A program made the position numbers and the translations under genes. The notes under the pieces are model-generated. The model was not told the DNA's origin, searched no databases, and saw nothing but the letters and a program-made list of their open reading frames with translations. A DNA stretch of 64,000 nucleotides from Roseomonas gilardii subsp. gilardii (GTDB lineage Bacteria; Pseudomonadota; Alphaproteobacteria; Acetobacterales; Acetobacteraceae). Where the stretch lies: assembly GCF_023078375.1 (NCBI RefSeq), contig NZ_CP095554.1, positions 2,034,501 through 2,098,500 on the forward strand. Direction: 5' to 3'. Positions 45,355 through 54,698 of this stretch are shown piece by piece. Every line of letters starts with the position of its first letter. Position 1 is the stretch's first letter.

Positions 45355-47289
45355 TCAGCCTTCCGCCGTGTCCGCGCTCCGGGGCCTGGGGGGCATGGGC
45401 ACCGCCTCGATGGCGCGGCGCTTCGCCGCCGGCACCAGGGGCGGGAAATCCTCGGCGGTGATGGTTTCCTGTTCCAGCAGCAGCCGGCTGCCCGCCTCGA
45501 CCTGGTCGCGATGCGCCTCCAGGATCTGTGTGGCGCGGCGGTTGGCCTCCTCCACCAGATCCCGCACGGCGAGGTCGATCTCACGCTCCGTCACCTCGCT
45601 CACCTCGGCGCGCGAGGGCGGCAGGGCGAGGTCGCCCAGGAAGCTCTGGCGCGGCGGCGCATAGGTGCGGTTGCCCAGGGCATCCGCCATGCCGTAGCGC
45701 GTCACCATCTCCTGCGCCGTTTCCGTCGCGCGCTGCAGGTCGTCGGCGGCGCCGGTGGAGATGTCGCCGTCGAAGAACAGCGTCTCCGCCGCCCGCCCGC
45801 CGAGCAGCACGGCAATGCGGTTGCGCAACTCGCTGCGCGCCAGCAGGAAGCGCTCCTCCGCCGGGCTCTGCATGGTATAGCCCAGGGCGCCGATGCCACG
45901 CGGGATGATGGAGACCTTCAGCACCGGATCGACGCCGGTCAGGTTGGCGGCGACCAGCGCATGGCCCATCTCGTGCACCGCCACGCGGTGGCGCTCCGGC
46001 GGGCTGAGGATGCGGCTGCGGCGCTCGACGCCCGCCAGCACCCGTTCCACCGCCGCGATCAGGTCGCTCTGCTCCACTGCCTCCGCATGACGCCGGGTTG
46101 CGGCCAGCGCCGCCTCGTTCAGCATGTTGGCGAGGTCCGCGCCCGTCGCGCCCGGGGTCAGGCCGGCGACGGCGCCCAGGTCCGCATCCGGAGCGAGGCG
46201 GATCTTGCGCGCATGCACCCGCAGGATCTGCAGCCGCCCCTTGCGGTCGGGACGGTCCACCAGCACCTGCCGGTCGAAACGACCCGGGCGCAGCAGGGCA
46301 GGGTCCAGCACCTCCGGCCGGTTGGTGGCGCCCAGCAGGATCACGCCGCTGCGCGGGTCGAAGCCGTCCAGCTCGGCCAGGAGCTGGTTGAGCGTCTGCT
46401 CCTTCTCATCCGCGCCGCCGGACAGTCCCGAGGTACGGCTTCGGCCCAGCGAGTCCAGCTCATCGATGAAGATGATGCAGGGCGCGGCCTTGCGCGCCTC
46501 GGCGAAAAGGTCGCGCACCCGGGCAGCGCCGACGCCCACGAACATCTCCACGAATTCCGAGCCGGAGATGGAGAAGAAGGGCACCCCGGCCTCGCCCGCC
46601 ACGGCGCGGGCCAGCAGGGTCTTGCCGGTGCCGGGCGGGCCGACCAGCAGGATGCCCTTGGGCGCATGCCCGCCGAGCCGGCCATAGGAGGCCGGGTCCC
46701 GGAGGAAGGAGACGACCTCCTGCAGCTCGGCCTTGGCCTCATCCACCCCGGCGACATCGTCGAAGGTCACGCTGGTGTCCTTCTCGACATAGATCTTGGC
46801 GCGGGACTTGCCGATCGACATCATCCCGCCGAGGCCCTGGCGCTCGGCGATGCGGCGGAAGGCGAAGATCCAGACGAGGTAGAGCAGCGCCATCGGCACC
46901 AGCCAAGTCAGCATCTGCGTCAGGAAGCCCGGCGGCGGCGTGCCGCGCACGACGGTGACACCCTGCTGTTTCAGCCGGTCGGCCAGGGCGGGATCGACAC
47001 GCACGGCGCTGACCTCGCGCCGCCCATTGGACTCGGGCTCCTTGAGCTGGCCGCGGATGGTGTCCGGGGCGACGGTGACCTCGGAGATCCTGCCCTCGGC
47101 AAGCAGGGTCTCGAACTGCGAGTAGGGCACGGTCTCCACCTGCGAGGTGTTCGCCCAGATGGACTGGAGGAAGGTCAGCAGGAAGAAGGCGCCCAGGATG
47201 TACCAGATGGTGAACTGCCGCTTCCAGAGATCGGAATCCGGCGGCTCCTTCTGCGGGCTGGGAGGGCGCTTGGCGGGGGCTGGGGGCAT
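45355..47289 (-). CDS. ftsH: ATP-dependent zinc metalloprotease FtsH (probable paralogue)
   Basis: 644 residues. Two N-terminal membrane helices ([16 protein letters not shown] and [18 protein letters not shown]) flank a periplasmic domain. The AAA part has [22 protein letters not shown] and the second region of homology [20 protein letters not shown]. The zinc site is HEMGH with a downstream acidic ligand region [17 protein letters not shown] about 9 nt before the ATG at 47289 decides that start over a GTG at 47331. It is not beside tilS, folP or glmM, the usual context of the essential ftsH, so it may be a second copy. Confidence 0.92.
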   Translation of the reverse strand: MPPAPAKRPPSPQKEPPDSDLWKRQFTIWYILGAFFLLTFLQSIWANTSQVETVPYSQFETLLAEGRISEVTVAPDTIRGQLKEPESNGRREVSAVRVDPALADRLKQQGVTVVRGTPPPGFLTQMLTWLVPMALLYLVWIFAFRRIAERQGLGGMMSIGKSRAKIYVEKDTSVTFDDVAGVDEAKAELQEVVSFLRDPASYGRLGGHAPKGILLVGPPGTGKTLLARAVAGEAGVPFFSISGSEFVEMFVGVGAARVRDLFAEARKAAPCIIFIDELDSLGRSRTSGLSGGADEKEQTLNQLLAELDGFDPRSGVILLGATNRPEVLDPALLRPGRFDRQVLVDRPDRKGRLQILRVHARKIRLAPDADLGAVAGLTPGATGADLANMLNEAALAATRRHAEAVEQSDLIAAVERVLAGVERRSRILSPPERHRVAVHEMGHALVAANLTGVDPVLKVSIIPRGIGALGYTMQSPAEERFLLARSELRNRIAVLLGGRAAETLFFDGDISTGAADDLQRATETAQEMVTRYGMADALGNRTYAPPRQSFLGDLALPPSRAEVSEVTEREIDLAVRDLVEEANRRATQILEAHRDQVEAGSRLLLEQETITAEDFPPLVPAAKRRAIEAVPMPPRPRSADTAEG

Positions 47290-47388
47290 CCGGCTCTGTT
47301 CCTCGCTGGCATCCGGGCTGGCGGCTGGCACGACCCCGGCAGCCTGGGCTTCCCCGGCCGCCCGCGCCAGACTGGCAGGGATTCACAT

Positions 47389-47440
47389 TGCGGTCACCCC
47401 GGGGCGGTCACCCCGGAGGGTCACCCGAGGTGGCGTCACC
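47389..47440. repeat. Short direct repeats of GGTCACCCCGG between ftsH and amn
   Basis: GCGGTCACCCCGG occurs twice in tandem and is followed by two degenerate copies (GGGTCACCCGAGG, GGCGTCACC), just past the amn stop. They may act as a hairpin-prone spacer; function unknown. Confidence 0.45.
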
Positions 47441-48904
47441 TTAGCGGAAGGGCGGCTCGTCGAAGGCGCGCAGCTTGCGCGAATGCAGCGCGCCGAGCTG
47501 CCCGCGCAGGATCTCGAAGGTGGCGAGGCCGATGGCGAGATGCTCGCTCACCGCGCGCTGGTAGAAGGCGGTGGCGGCGCCGGGCAGCTTGATCTCGCCA
47601 TGCAGCGGCTTGTCGGAAACGCAGAGCAGCGTGCCGTAGGGCACCCGCAGCCGGTAACCCTGGGCGGCCAGCGTGCCGCTTTCCATGTCCACGGCAATGG
47701 CGCGGGACAGGTTGATCCGCAGCCGCTCCTGCGACCAGCGCAACTCCCAGTTCCGGTCGTCATAGGTGACGACGGTGCCGGTCCGCAGCCGCCGCTTCAG
47801 CGCGTCGCCCTGCTCGCCCGTCACCTGCACGGCGGCCTCCTGCAGGGCGACCTGCACCTCGGCCAGGGCGGGCACGGGGATTTCCGGCGGCAGCAGCTCG
47901 TCCAGGATCTTGTCCCGGCGCAGATAGCCGTGCGCGAGCACGTAGTCGCCGATCTCCTGGCTTTGCCGCAGGCCGCCGCAATGGCCGATCATCACCCAGC
48001 AATGCGGGCGCAGCACCGCGAGATGGTCGGTGATCGTCTTGGCGTTGGAAGGGCCGACGCCGATGTTGACGATGGTCACGCCATCCCGCCCGTCGCCGCG
48101 GAGCAGATGATAGGCCGGCATCTGGAAGCGCTGCCAGGGCGCGGCGGCAACCAGCCCGGCCCCTGCCTCCGGCGAATCCTCCCGCCCCACGGAGGCGCCG
48201 CCAGGCAGGATCAGGCGGGTATAGGGGCTGCCGGGCGTGGCGAGCTCCTTCAACGCCCAGCCGGTGAACTGTTCCACATAGCGCTGGTAGTTGGTGAGCA
48301 GGATCCAGGGACGCACATTGCGCCAGTCGCTGCCCGTGTAGTGGATCAGGCGGCGCAGCGAGTAGTCCACCCGTACCGCGTCGAACAGCGCCAGCGGCCT
48401 CGGCTCACCCGGCCGGTACTTCCACAGCGCATCGGCGGTCTCGTCCCCCACCGCCGAGAGCATGGGCACGGGGAAATGCCGCGCCAGCGCGGCCGCCGAG
48501 ACCCCGCCGCGGGCGAGCTCGTCGCCGCCCTCCAGCACATAGGGGTAGGGGATCTCCTGCGCGCTGCGGCCCACGGCGATGCGCGCGCCATACTCCTTGG
48601 CCAGCGGGCGGAGCTGTTCCAGCAGATAGGCGCGGAAGGCGGCGGGCTGCGTCACCGTGGTGGCATAGTCGCCGGGCAGTTGCAGCTTGGCCCAGGCGCG
48701 GCGGTTGGCCGGCGGCAGGTTCTCGGCATCCCAGTGCAGGTGGAGCACCGGATAGCAGAAGGTGGCGCGTTCGACCGCGTCGGGCGTGGCGCCCGTGCTC
48801 ACGAAGCGATCGAGGGCGGTGCGTTCGGCCAGGACCGCCGCCTCGTACATTTCTTCCAGGCGGTCCACAGCCTCTTCAGGGGAGGCCACCGTCTCATGCA
48901 GCAT
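47441..48904 (-). CDS. amn: AMP nucleosidase
   Basis: 487 residues from ATG at 48904, matching the usual length of Amn (484 in E. coli). It splits AMP into adenine and ribose 5-phosphate. The N-terminal domain begins [27 protein letters not shown]. The catalytic phosphorylase-like domain contains [52 protein letters not shown] and [18 protein letters not shown]. The frame stays open upstream to 49228, which would add 108 residues of a different kind. Adenine released could be reused by Apt, encoded elsewhere in the window. Confidence 0.92.
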   Translation of the reverse strand: MLHETVASPEEAVDRLEEMYEAAVLAERTALDRFVSTGATPDAVERATFCYPVLHLHWDAENLPPANRRAWAKLQLPGDYATTVTQPAAFRAYLLEQLRPLAKEYGARIAVGRSAQEIPYPYVLEGGDELARGGVSAAALARHFPVPMLSAVGDETADALWKYRPGEPRPLALFDAVRVDYSLRRLIHYTGSDWRNVRPWILLTNYQRYVEQFTGWALKELATPGSPYTRLILPGGASVGREDSPEAGAGLVAAAPWQRFQMPAYHLLRGDGRDGVTIVNIGVGPSNAKTITDHLAVLRPHCWVMIGHCGGLRQSQEIGDYVLAHGYLRRDKILDELLPPEIPVPALAEVQVALQEAAVQVTGEQGDALKRRLRTGTVVTYDDRNWELRWSQERLRINLSRAIAVDMESGTLAAQGYRLRVPYGTLLCVSDKPLHGEIKLPGAATAFYQRAVSEHLAIGLATFEILRGQLGALHSRKLRAFDEPPFR

Positions 48905-49228
48905 CCGCTTGTGCCTGTTCCCGATATGCCGGGACAGCCTGCCACAACCGGCCCATGCGCGGAAACCGGCTCCTGTCCGCCGCGGCTCTGTCCTGGAGAG
49001 GAGGTCAGGCTCACAGGGTTGGCACGGCGCTCCGGGCGGGGCGGTGTCCTGGTCCTGCGCCTCCATGCGGCCGAGCAGGTAGTGCGCGCTGGCCAGGCGC
49101 TCGATGGCCTTCGCCACATGATGGCGCCGCGCGGCATGACGCGACGAATTCAGGGCGGTGTCGAGAAAGCACAGGGCGCTGCGCAGTTCATCCTCGGCGG
49201 AAGGGAACAGGAGATGCTGACTGCGCAT
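48905..49228 (-). other. Open in-frame extension upstream of amn, possible small gene or N-terminal domain
   Basis: Between ATG 49228 and the amn start, the frame has no stop. The first 55 codons look protein-like and helical ([38 protein letters not shown]). The following 50 ([31 protein letters not shown]) look like non-coding read-through. A palindrome lies 20 nt upstream of 49228. It may be an extra N-terminal domain, a small gene damaged by a frameshift, or chance. Confidence 0.3.
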
Positions 49229-49248
49229 CGGACCAGTGTACCACCAAA

Positions 49249-49264
49249 CTCACGTTTTCGTGAG
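49249..49264. promoter_or_regulatory. Palindromic operator-like site, CTCACG-TTTT-CGTGAG
   Basis: A perfect 6-bp inverted repeat with a TTTT centre, in the AT-rich 49229-49330 gap between the amn-side frame and ndk. A second short palindrome TGGTC-A-GACCA follows at 49272-49282. Such symmetric sites commonly bind dimeric HTH repressors. The regulator is unknown, and either flanking gene could be the target. Confidence 0.5.
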
Positions 49265-49453
49265 AATAGTGTGGTCAGACCAGAAGACAATGTGAATTTA
49301 TCATGCACAAAAGGCAATAATGCCCGCCGCCGGAGGCGATTTATGGGTTCTTCGCCGCCCCGGCCACCCCAAGGAGGGGCCGGCAGGCTTGCGCCTGCGC
49401 GCCGGGCAGCCTATCGGGCGCGCGCCTTACCTTTTTGCAGGGAACCCAGCCCG

Positions 49454-49876
49454 ATGGCCATCGAGCGCACCTTCAGCATCATCAAGCCCGACGCCACCCG
49501 GCGTAACCTGACCGGCAAGATCAACGCCGTGTTCGAGGAGAAGGGCCTGCGCATCGTCGCGCAGAAGCGCATCCTGATGTCGCAGCAGCAGGCCGAGACC
49601 TTCTACGGCGTGCACAAGGAGCGCCCCTTCTTCAAGGACCTCGTCTCCTTCATGACCTCCGGCCCGGTGGTCGTGCAGGTGCTGGAGGGTGAGAACGCGG
49701 TGGCCAAGAACCGCGAGATCATGGGCGCCACCAACCCGGCCAATGCCGCCGAAGGCACCATCCGCAAGCTCTTCGCCGAGAGCATCGAGGCGAACAGCGT
49801 GCATGGCTCCGACAGCCCGGAGAACGCGGCGATCGAGATCGCCTACTTCTTCGCCGGCTCCGAGATCACCGGCTGA
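49454..49876 (+). CDS. ndk: Nucleoside diphosphate kinase
   Basis: 140 residues, the normal length. It equilibrates nucleoside di- and triphosphates through a phospho-His intermediate. The start [22 protein letters not shown] is canonical, as is [18 protein letters not shown] with the active-site His (about 117). [25 protein letters not shown] is the central signature. The start at 49454 follows GGGAACCCAG. The open frame continues far upstream through shadow sequence, which has no meaning. Confidence 0.96.
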   Translation: MAIERTFSIIKPDATRRNLTGKINAVFEEKGLRIVAQKRILMSQQQAETFYGVHKERPFFKDLVSFMTSGPVVVQVLEGENAVAKNREIMGATNPANAAEGTIRKLFAESIEANSVHGSDSPENAAIEIAYFFAGSEITG

Positions 49877-49936
49877 AACCGGCCCGGGCGTGGGGCGGCA
49901 TCCCGCCCCGCGCCCACCCGCTGCCCGGCCTCCCTC

Positions 49937-50095
49937 TCAGCCGAGGAAGAGGTAGAGCAGCAGCAGGATCACCACGATCGCGCCGATTCCCCAGGAAGCG
50001 GCCCGGGTGAAGGCCTGCCAGCCGGCCTGGCGCTCGGACAGGATGTCCTCTGCCCGCACCGGTACCATGTCGATATGCTGCCGTGCCTCGGCCAT
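49937..50095 (-). CDS. aa3-type cytochrome c oxidase subunit IV, 52 residues
   Basis: A short polar N-terminus with VPVRAEDILSERQAGWQAFTR is followed by one membrane helix (WGIGAIVVILLLLYLF, about 35-50). This fits the small alphaproteobacterial subunit IV of aa3 oxidase, whose typical form is about 45-60 residues with an aromatic-rich pre-helix turn and one helix. It sits alone between ndk and purN, away from coxABC, which is common. The subunit is not needed for catalysis. Confidence 0.65.
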   Translation of the reverse strand: MAEARQHIDMVPVRAEDILSERQAGWQAFTRAASWGIGAIVVILLLLYLFLG

Positions 50096-50142
50096 GCTCC
50101 GCCCCGATCCCTGCTTTGCGCCTCCGCCTTGTGCCGGAGGAT

Positions 50143-50838
50143 TCAGGCTTTTTCTGTAGGCAGGGCGGCGAGGCTGGGCAAGGGATTCGCCAGCGCGCCC
50201 GTGGCGGGGGCCATCGCGGCCGTGGCCTCGGCGGCGATCCGCGCCATGGCGGGGAACGGCCCGTCCCCATGCTGGCCCAGCCAGCGCGCCATCCAGGCCA
50301 GGGCGGCCGGGTAGAGGCGGTGCTCCTGCTCCAGCACGCGGGCCGCGAGGGCCGCCTCGTCGTCGCCGGGCAGCACGGGCACGGCGGCCTGGGCCAGGAT
50401 CGGTCCCTCATCCACCCCCGCCGAGACCAGATGCACCGTGCAGCCATGCAGCCGCACCCCGGCCGCCAGGGCGCGCGCATGCGTGTCGAGCCCGGGGAAG
50501 GAGGGAAGGAGGGAAGGATGGATGTTCAGCATCCGCCCTTCCCAGCGGGCGGCGAAACCCTCCGTCAGCACCCGCATGAAGCCAGCCAGGGCGATCAGGC
50601 CGATGCGGTGCTCGTCCAGCATCGCCTGCACCGCCGCCTCGAAGCCGGCGCGGTCGCCCTTATGGGCGCGGCTCTCCACCACGGCCACCGGGATACCAGC
50701 GGCCTTCGCCCGCGCCAGCCCACCGGCATCGGCGCGGTTGGACAGGACCAGCGCGATCCGCGCCGGATAGGCCGGATCGGCGGCGGCCTCCAGCAGCGCG
50801 GCCATGTTGCTGCCGCGCCCGGAAATCAGCACCGCCAC
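50143..50838 (-). CDS. purN: Phosphoribosylglycinamide formyltransferase
   Basis: 231 residues from GTG at 50838. It formylates GAR with 10-formyl-THF, the third step of purine synthesis. The product starts VAVLISGRGSNMAALLEAA; later AGFMRVL, NIHPSLLPSFPGLDTHARAL (substrate loop with catalytic Asn-His) and GCTVHLVSAGVDEGPILAQA are diagnostic. No ATG exists in the right place; the GTG begins exactly at the conserved first strand. The gene lies 40 nt after the purM stop, and the order purM-purN is common. Confidence 0.92.
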   Translation of the reverse strand: MAVLISGRGSNMAALLEAAADPAYPARIALVLSNRADAGGLARAKAAGIPVAVVESRAHKGDRAGFEAAVQAMLDEHRIGLIALAGFMRVLTEGFAARWEGRMLNIHPSLLPSFPGLDTHARALAAGVRLHGCTVHLVSAGVDEGPILAQAAVPVLPGDDEAALAARVLEQEHRLYPAALAWMARWLGQHGDGPFPAMARIAAEATAAMAPATGALANPLPSLAALPTEKA

Positions 50839-50878
50839 GCGCGGGCGGCGGTCCGCCCCCCGCGCCCCGCCGGTGCCG

Positions 50879-51949
50879 TCACGGCTGCGGCCAATGGGCG
50901 GGCAGGTTGTCCACCCGCACGCTGGCCTCGCCGCCTTCCGCCGCCGCCTCGATGCGGCCGATCCGCGCCACCGTCTCGCCGGCCTCCTGGAGCAGCCTCG
51001 TGGCTTCCCCGGCCGAATCCTCGGCCACCACCAGCACCATGCCGAGGCCGCAGTTGAACACGCGCAGCATCTCCTCCGGCACCACGCCGCCCATCTTCGC
51101 CAGCCAGGCGAAGACCGGCGGCGGCGTCCAGGCGGCGGCATCGACCACCGCCAGCGTGCCGGCCGGCAGGACGCGCGGCAGGTTGCCCGGCAGTCCGCCG
51201 CCGGTGATATGCGCCGCCGCCTTCAGCAGCCCGGCGCGGTGCACGGCGAGGACGGATTTCACGTAGATCCGGGTCGGCTCCAGCAGCGCCTCGCCCAGCG
51301 TCCTGCCGCTGGCGAAGGGGGCGGGGTCCTTCAGTCCGGCATTGCCGCCTTCCACGATCCGCCGCACCAGCGAGTAGCCGTTGGAATGCACGCCGGAGGA
51401 AAGCAGGCCCAGCAGCACGTCGCCCGCGCCGACATCCGGCTTCGGCAGCAGGTCCGTGCGTTCCGCCGCGCCGACCGAGAAACCGGCGAGGTCGTAGTCG
51501 CCCTGGCCGTACATGCCCGGCATCTCGGCGGTCTCGCCGCCCACCAGGGCGCAGCCCGCCTGGCGGCAGCCCTCGGCGATGCCGGCGACCACGGCGCTGG
51601 CCTGCGCCACCTCCAGCTTGCCGGTGGCGAAGTAGTCCAGGAAGAAGAGGGGCTCGGCGCCCTGCACCACGAGGTCGTTCACGCACATCGCCACGAGGTC
51701 GATGCCGACGCCGCCGTGATGGCCCGAATCGATGGCGAGGCGCAGCTTGGTGCCCACGCCGTCGGTGGAGGAGACCAGTACCGGATCTTTGAAGCCGGCG
51801 GCCTTCAGGTCGAACAGCGCGCCGAAGCCGCCGAGTCCTCCCATGGTCCCGCTGCGGTCCGTGGACTTGGCGAGGGGCTTGATGGCATCCACCAGCGCGT
51901 CACCCGCCTCGATGTCCACCCCGGCGTCACGATAGGTCAGGCTGGCCAT
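50879..51949 (-). CDS. purM: Phosphoribosylformylglycinamidine cyclo-ligase
   Basis: 356 residues. It makes AIR from FGAM and ATP, the fifth purine step. Signatures are [18 protein letters not shown] (4-21), [41 protein letters not shown], and [15 protein letters not shown]. The ATG at 51949 is standard; a longer frame to 52240 covers the divergent gene's start region and is rejected. It is followed by purN with a 40-nt gap, likely one operon, and is divergent from the DUF2066 gene. Confidence 0.95.
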   Translation of the reverse strand: MASLTYRDAGVDIEAGDALVDAIKPLAKSTDRSGTMGGLGGFGALFDLKAAGFKDPVLVSSTDGVGTKLRLAIDSGHHGGVGIDLVAMCVNDLVVQGAEPLFFLDYFATGKLEVAQASAVVAGIAEGCRQAGCALVGGETAEMPGMYGQGDYDLAGFSVGAAERTDLLPKPDVGAGDVLLGLLSSGVHSNGYSLVRRIVEGGNAGLKDPAPFASGRTLGEALLEPTRIYVKSVLAVHRAGLLKAAAHITGGGLPGNLPRVLPAGTLAVVDAAAWTPPPVFAWLAKMGGVVPEEMLRVFNCGLGMVLVVAEDSAGEATRLLQEAGETVARIGRIEAAAEGGEASVRVDNLPAHWPQP

Positions 51950-52004
51950 GGTCGCTCCCGATCGGCTATGCCCCAGGGCTTCGGAAGGTTTTGAAGGGCG
52001 GACG

Positions 52005-52850
52005 ATGCCGGACCAACTGCCGAGCCTGGGCGCGAGCGGAAGGCAACACCACGTCTGGCGGGGCGGTGCAACATCCCTGCGCCTCGTGGCTGCTCTTCTT
52101 CCCGCGCTCTGCGCCCTGTCCGGGCCGGCTTCGGCACAGGGATTCCCCACGATTCCGCCCCCCGTGCCCCCCGTTGCGGGCACGCCCGAGGCCGCCGCCC
52201 CCGCCGCCGATGCCACGGGGTCTTCCGCCGCGCCCTCCACGAGCGGCTATACCCAGCGCGGCGTGCCGGCCGAGGCCACGGCGGAGAATGCGGTCAAGGC
52301 GCGGGAGCAGGCCTACGCCTCCGCCCAGCGCATCGCCTATGAGCGCATGGCCGGCGAGCTGGGCCTGCCGACCGGCCTTTCCGCCAGCCAGATCGACCGG
52401 CTTGTCTCCTCCGTGGTGGTGGAGCAGGAGCGCTCGACCCTGACCGGCTTCTCCGGCCGCGTGACGGTGAACTTCAACCCCGGCCGCGTCGCCGCCCTGG
52501 GCGGGCGCGGCACCGCGACGGCCCAGGGCGGTGGCGCGGGGGGCGGAGCGGGCGGTGGCGCCTCGCCGTCGGCATCCGCGCCCTCGCCGGGCGTGCCGGC
52601 CTCGGCCTGGGTGGATGTCCAGGCGGGCTACGGCTCGCTGGCGCAATATCTCGACCTGCGCCGCCGCCTCCTGGCCAATCCGCAGGTGGCGAGCCTCGAC
52701 CTGCGCGCCATCGCGACGGACCGCGCCGTGCTGCGCCTGGGCCTGCGCGGCCCGGCGAATCTCGTGGTGCCCGAACTCGCGCGTTCCGGCGTGACGGCCG
52801 TGCCCGCGCCCGACGGCACCTGGCGGATCGGCCTTGCCGGAGGGGCCTGA
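52005..52850 (+). CDS. DUF2066-like secreted protein
   Basis: 281 residues. An export signal lies at about 22-45 ([19 protein letters not shown]). The conserved core is [33 protein letters not shown] followed by [33 protein letters not shown], which matches the DUF2066 pattern found upstream of the hda-ppk block in alphaproteobacteria. A Gly/Ala-rich linker separates it from a second region ([29 protein letters not shown]). Function unknown. It is the first gene of a five- or six-gene block on this strand. Confidence 0.65.
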   Translation: MPDQLPSLGASGRQHHVWRGGATSLRLVAALLPALCALSGPASAQGFPTIPPPVPPVAGTPEAAAPAADATGSSAAPSTSGYTQRGVPAEATAENAVKAREQAYASAQRIAYERMAGELGLPTGLSASQIDRLVSSVVVEQERSTLTGFSGRVTVNFNPGRVAALGGRGTATAQGGGAGGGAGGGASPSASAPSPGVPASAWVDVQAGYGSLAQYLDLRRRLLANPQVASLDLRAIATDRAVLRLGLRGPANLVVPELARSGVTAVPAPDGTWRIGLAGGA

Positions 52851-52922
52851 CGCGGAATCCGGCCGGGAGGCCGCCCGGGGGCAACGGCCCGGCCCGCCGG
52901 ACCGCCCCCGGCTGCCTCGGCG

Positions 52923-53474
52923 CTGACCACGCTGCCCAACATCATCACCTTCGTGCGGCTCTGCGCCGTGCCGGCCACGGTCTGGCTGATCATCCAGGGG
53001 CGCCTCGACCTCGCCTTCCTGCTGTTCCTGGGCGCGGGCCTGTCCGACGCCCTGGACGGCTGGCTGGCCCGGGTGCTCGATGCCCGGTCGAGCCTGGGCG
53101 CGGTGCTCGACCCGATGGCGGACAAGGCGCTGCTGGCGAGCAGCTATGTCGCGCTGGCGGCGACGGGCGTCCTGCCCGACTGGCTGGCCATCCTCGTGGT
53201 CTTCCGTGACGTGCTGATCGTGGGGGGCGTGGTGATGCTGCGCATGATGGGCATGCCGCCCCGGATCAGCCCCTCCCGCCTGTCCAAGGCGAACACGGCG
53301 CTGCAGATCCTGCTGGTCGCGGTGGCCCTCTTCCTGCGCGGCTGGCCCGGCGCCGTGCCGGGCGCCCTGGCCACGCTGCTGCTGGAAGCCCTGGTGCCGC
53401 TGGTGGCCGCCAGCACGCTGCTGTCCGGCGGGGCCTATGTGGCCGCGGCGGCGCGCGGGGAGGGGCGGGCATGA
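52923..53474 (+). CDS. CDP-alcohol phosphatidyltransferase family protein (PgsA-like)
   Basis: About 183 residues with five to six membrane helices. The signature is SDALDGWLARVLDARSSLGAVLDPMAD, matching D-x2-DG-x2-AR-x8-G-x3-D-x3-D. The family N-terminus TLPNIITFVRLCAVPA begins before the first GTG (52953), and no ATG, GTG or TTG precedes it in frame back to the previous stop; a CTG at 52923 is the best candidate. The enzyme probably makes a phospholipid such as phosphatidylglycerophosphate or cardiolipin. Its stop overlaps the next start (ATGA). Confidence 0.8.
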   Translation: MTTLPNIITFVRLCAVPATVWLIIQGRLDLAFLLFLGAGLSDALDGWLARVLDARSSLGAVLDPMADKALLASSYVALAATGVLPDWLAILVVFRDVLIVGGVVMLRMMGMPPRISPSRLSKANTALQILLVAVALFLRGWPGAVPGALATLLLEALVPLVAASTLLSGGAYVAAAARGEGRA

Positions 53475-54649
53475 AGACGCTGCCGCCGCTGGCCCCGCCG
53501 GGGGAAAGGCGCGCCGCACCGCTGCCGCCACCCACGCCGCCCCCGCCGCGTGGGCCGCAGACGGCCACGCGCGCGCAGCGGATCGGGCTGGTGCTCGGCC
53601 TGCTCGCCGTCCTCCTGGGCGCGATCTGGCTTTTCTCGCCGATCCTGACGCCTTTCGTGCTGGCGGGCTGCATCGCCTATTTCCTCGATCCGCCCGTCAC
53701 CGTCCTGGCCCGGATCGGGGTGCCGCGCGGCGTCGCCTCGGCGCTGCTGATCGCCTGCCTCTGCGCCCTCGTGCTGCTGGCCCTGCTGCTGCTCTACCCG
53801 CTGCTGATCTCGCAGGTGGGGGTGCTGCTGGCCCGGCTGCCCGCCTATGCGGCGCGGATCGGGGCGGGGGTGCGGGACCTGATCGCCGCCGCCGCCGAGC
53901 GCCTGGGCCCCGATACGATCAACGGCCGGCTGCAGGACCTGGCGGTGAACCAGACCGGCGCCATCCTGGGCTATGTCGCCACCACGGCGGCGCAGTTCAT
54001 CGGCGGCGCCAGCGGGCTGCTCAGCGTCGGCTACGCCCTCTTCACCTATGCGGTGGTGACCCCGGTGGTGGGCTTCTACCTGCTGCGGGACTGGCCGCGG
54101 ATCATCCTGCGCATCGAATCCTGGCTGCCCCGCCGCTATGCCAGCACGACCCGTTCCCTGGGGCGGGACATGGACAGGGTGCTTTCCGCATGGCTGCGCG
54201 GCCAGCTCATCTGCTGCGGCCTGCTCGCCGTGTATTATGCTGTGGCGCTCTCGGCGGCAGGACTCGAACTGGGCCTCCTGGTCGGGCTCCTGTCCGGGAT
54301 GCTGTCCTTCATCCCCTATGTGGGATCGCTCACCGGGCTGATCACATCGCTGCTTCTGGCCGCGGGCCAGTTCGGTTCCTGGGAAGGTGTTTTGCTGGTG
54401 GCGGCCGTTTACGTGTTCGGGCAGACGATCGAGGGCTACGTGATCTACCCGCGCCTGCTGGGCAACCGGGTGGAGCTGCACGCGGTCTGGGTCATCTTCG
54501 CCCTGTTCGCGGGCGGCGTGGCCTTCGGCTTCCTGGGCGTGCTGCTGGCCGTGCCCATGGCGGCGGCCATCGGGGTGATCGCGCGGCACTGGCTGCGCCG
54601 CTACCTCGCCAGCCCGCTCTATCTCGACCCGCCGCGGACCGGGCTGTGA
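53471..54649 (+). CDS. AI-2E family transporter (PerM-like)
   Basis: 392 residues with seven to eight membrane helices. RIGLVLGLLAVLLGAIWLFSPILTPFVLAGCIAYFLDP is the start of the family; the C-terminal half has GLLVGLLSGMLSFIPYVGSLTGLI, and GQTIEGYVIYPRLLGNRVELHAVWVIFALFAGG, the strongest family signature. The first 35 residues are Pro-rich and cytoplasmic. Substrates of this family vary and few are proven. The start overlaps the previous gene, and the hda-like gene follows after 49 nt. Confidence 0.88.
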   Translation: MKTLPPLAPPGERRAAPLPPPTPPPPRGPQTATRAQRIGLVLGLLAVLLGAIWLFSPILTPFVLAGCIAYFLDPPVTVLARIGVPRGVASALLIACLCALVLLALLLLYPLLISQVGVLLARLPAYAARIGAGVRDLIAAAAERLGPDTINGRLQDLAVNQTGAILGYVATTAAQFIGGASGLLSVGYALFTYAVVTPVVGFYLLRDWPRIILRIESWLPRRYASTTRSLGRDMDRVLSAWLRGQLICCGLLAVYYAVALSAAGLELGLLVGLLSGMLSFIPYVGSLTGLITSLLLAAGQFGSWEGVLLVAAVYVFGQTIEGYVIYPRLLGNRVELHAVWVIFALFAGGVAFGFLGVLLAVPMAAAIGVIARHWLRRYLASPLYLDPPRTGL

Positions 54650-54698
54650 GGCGCCGGGTGCCGCATCCGGCGGTGGGCGGGGTGCCGGGGAGGGAGGC

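Noticed and set aside
47147-49876. 909-codon plus-strand frame ending in NDK
   Set aside because: Only the last 140 codons are NDK. The rest is antisense to amn and ftsH.
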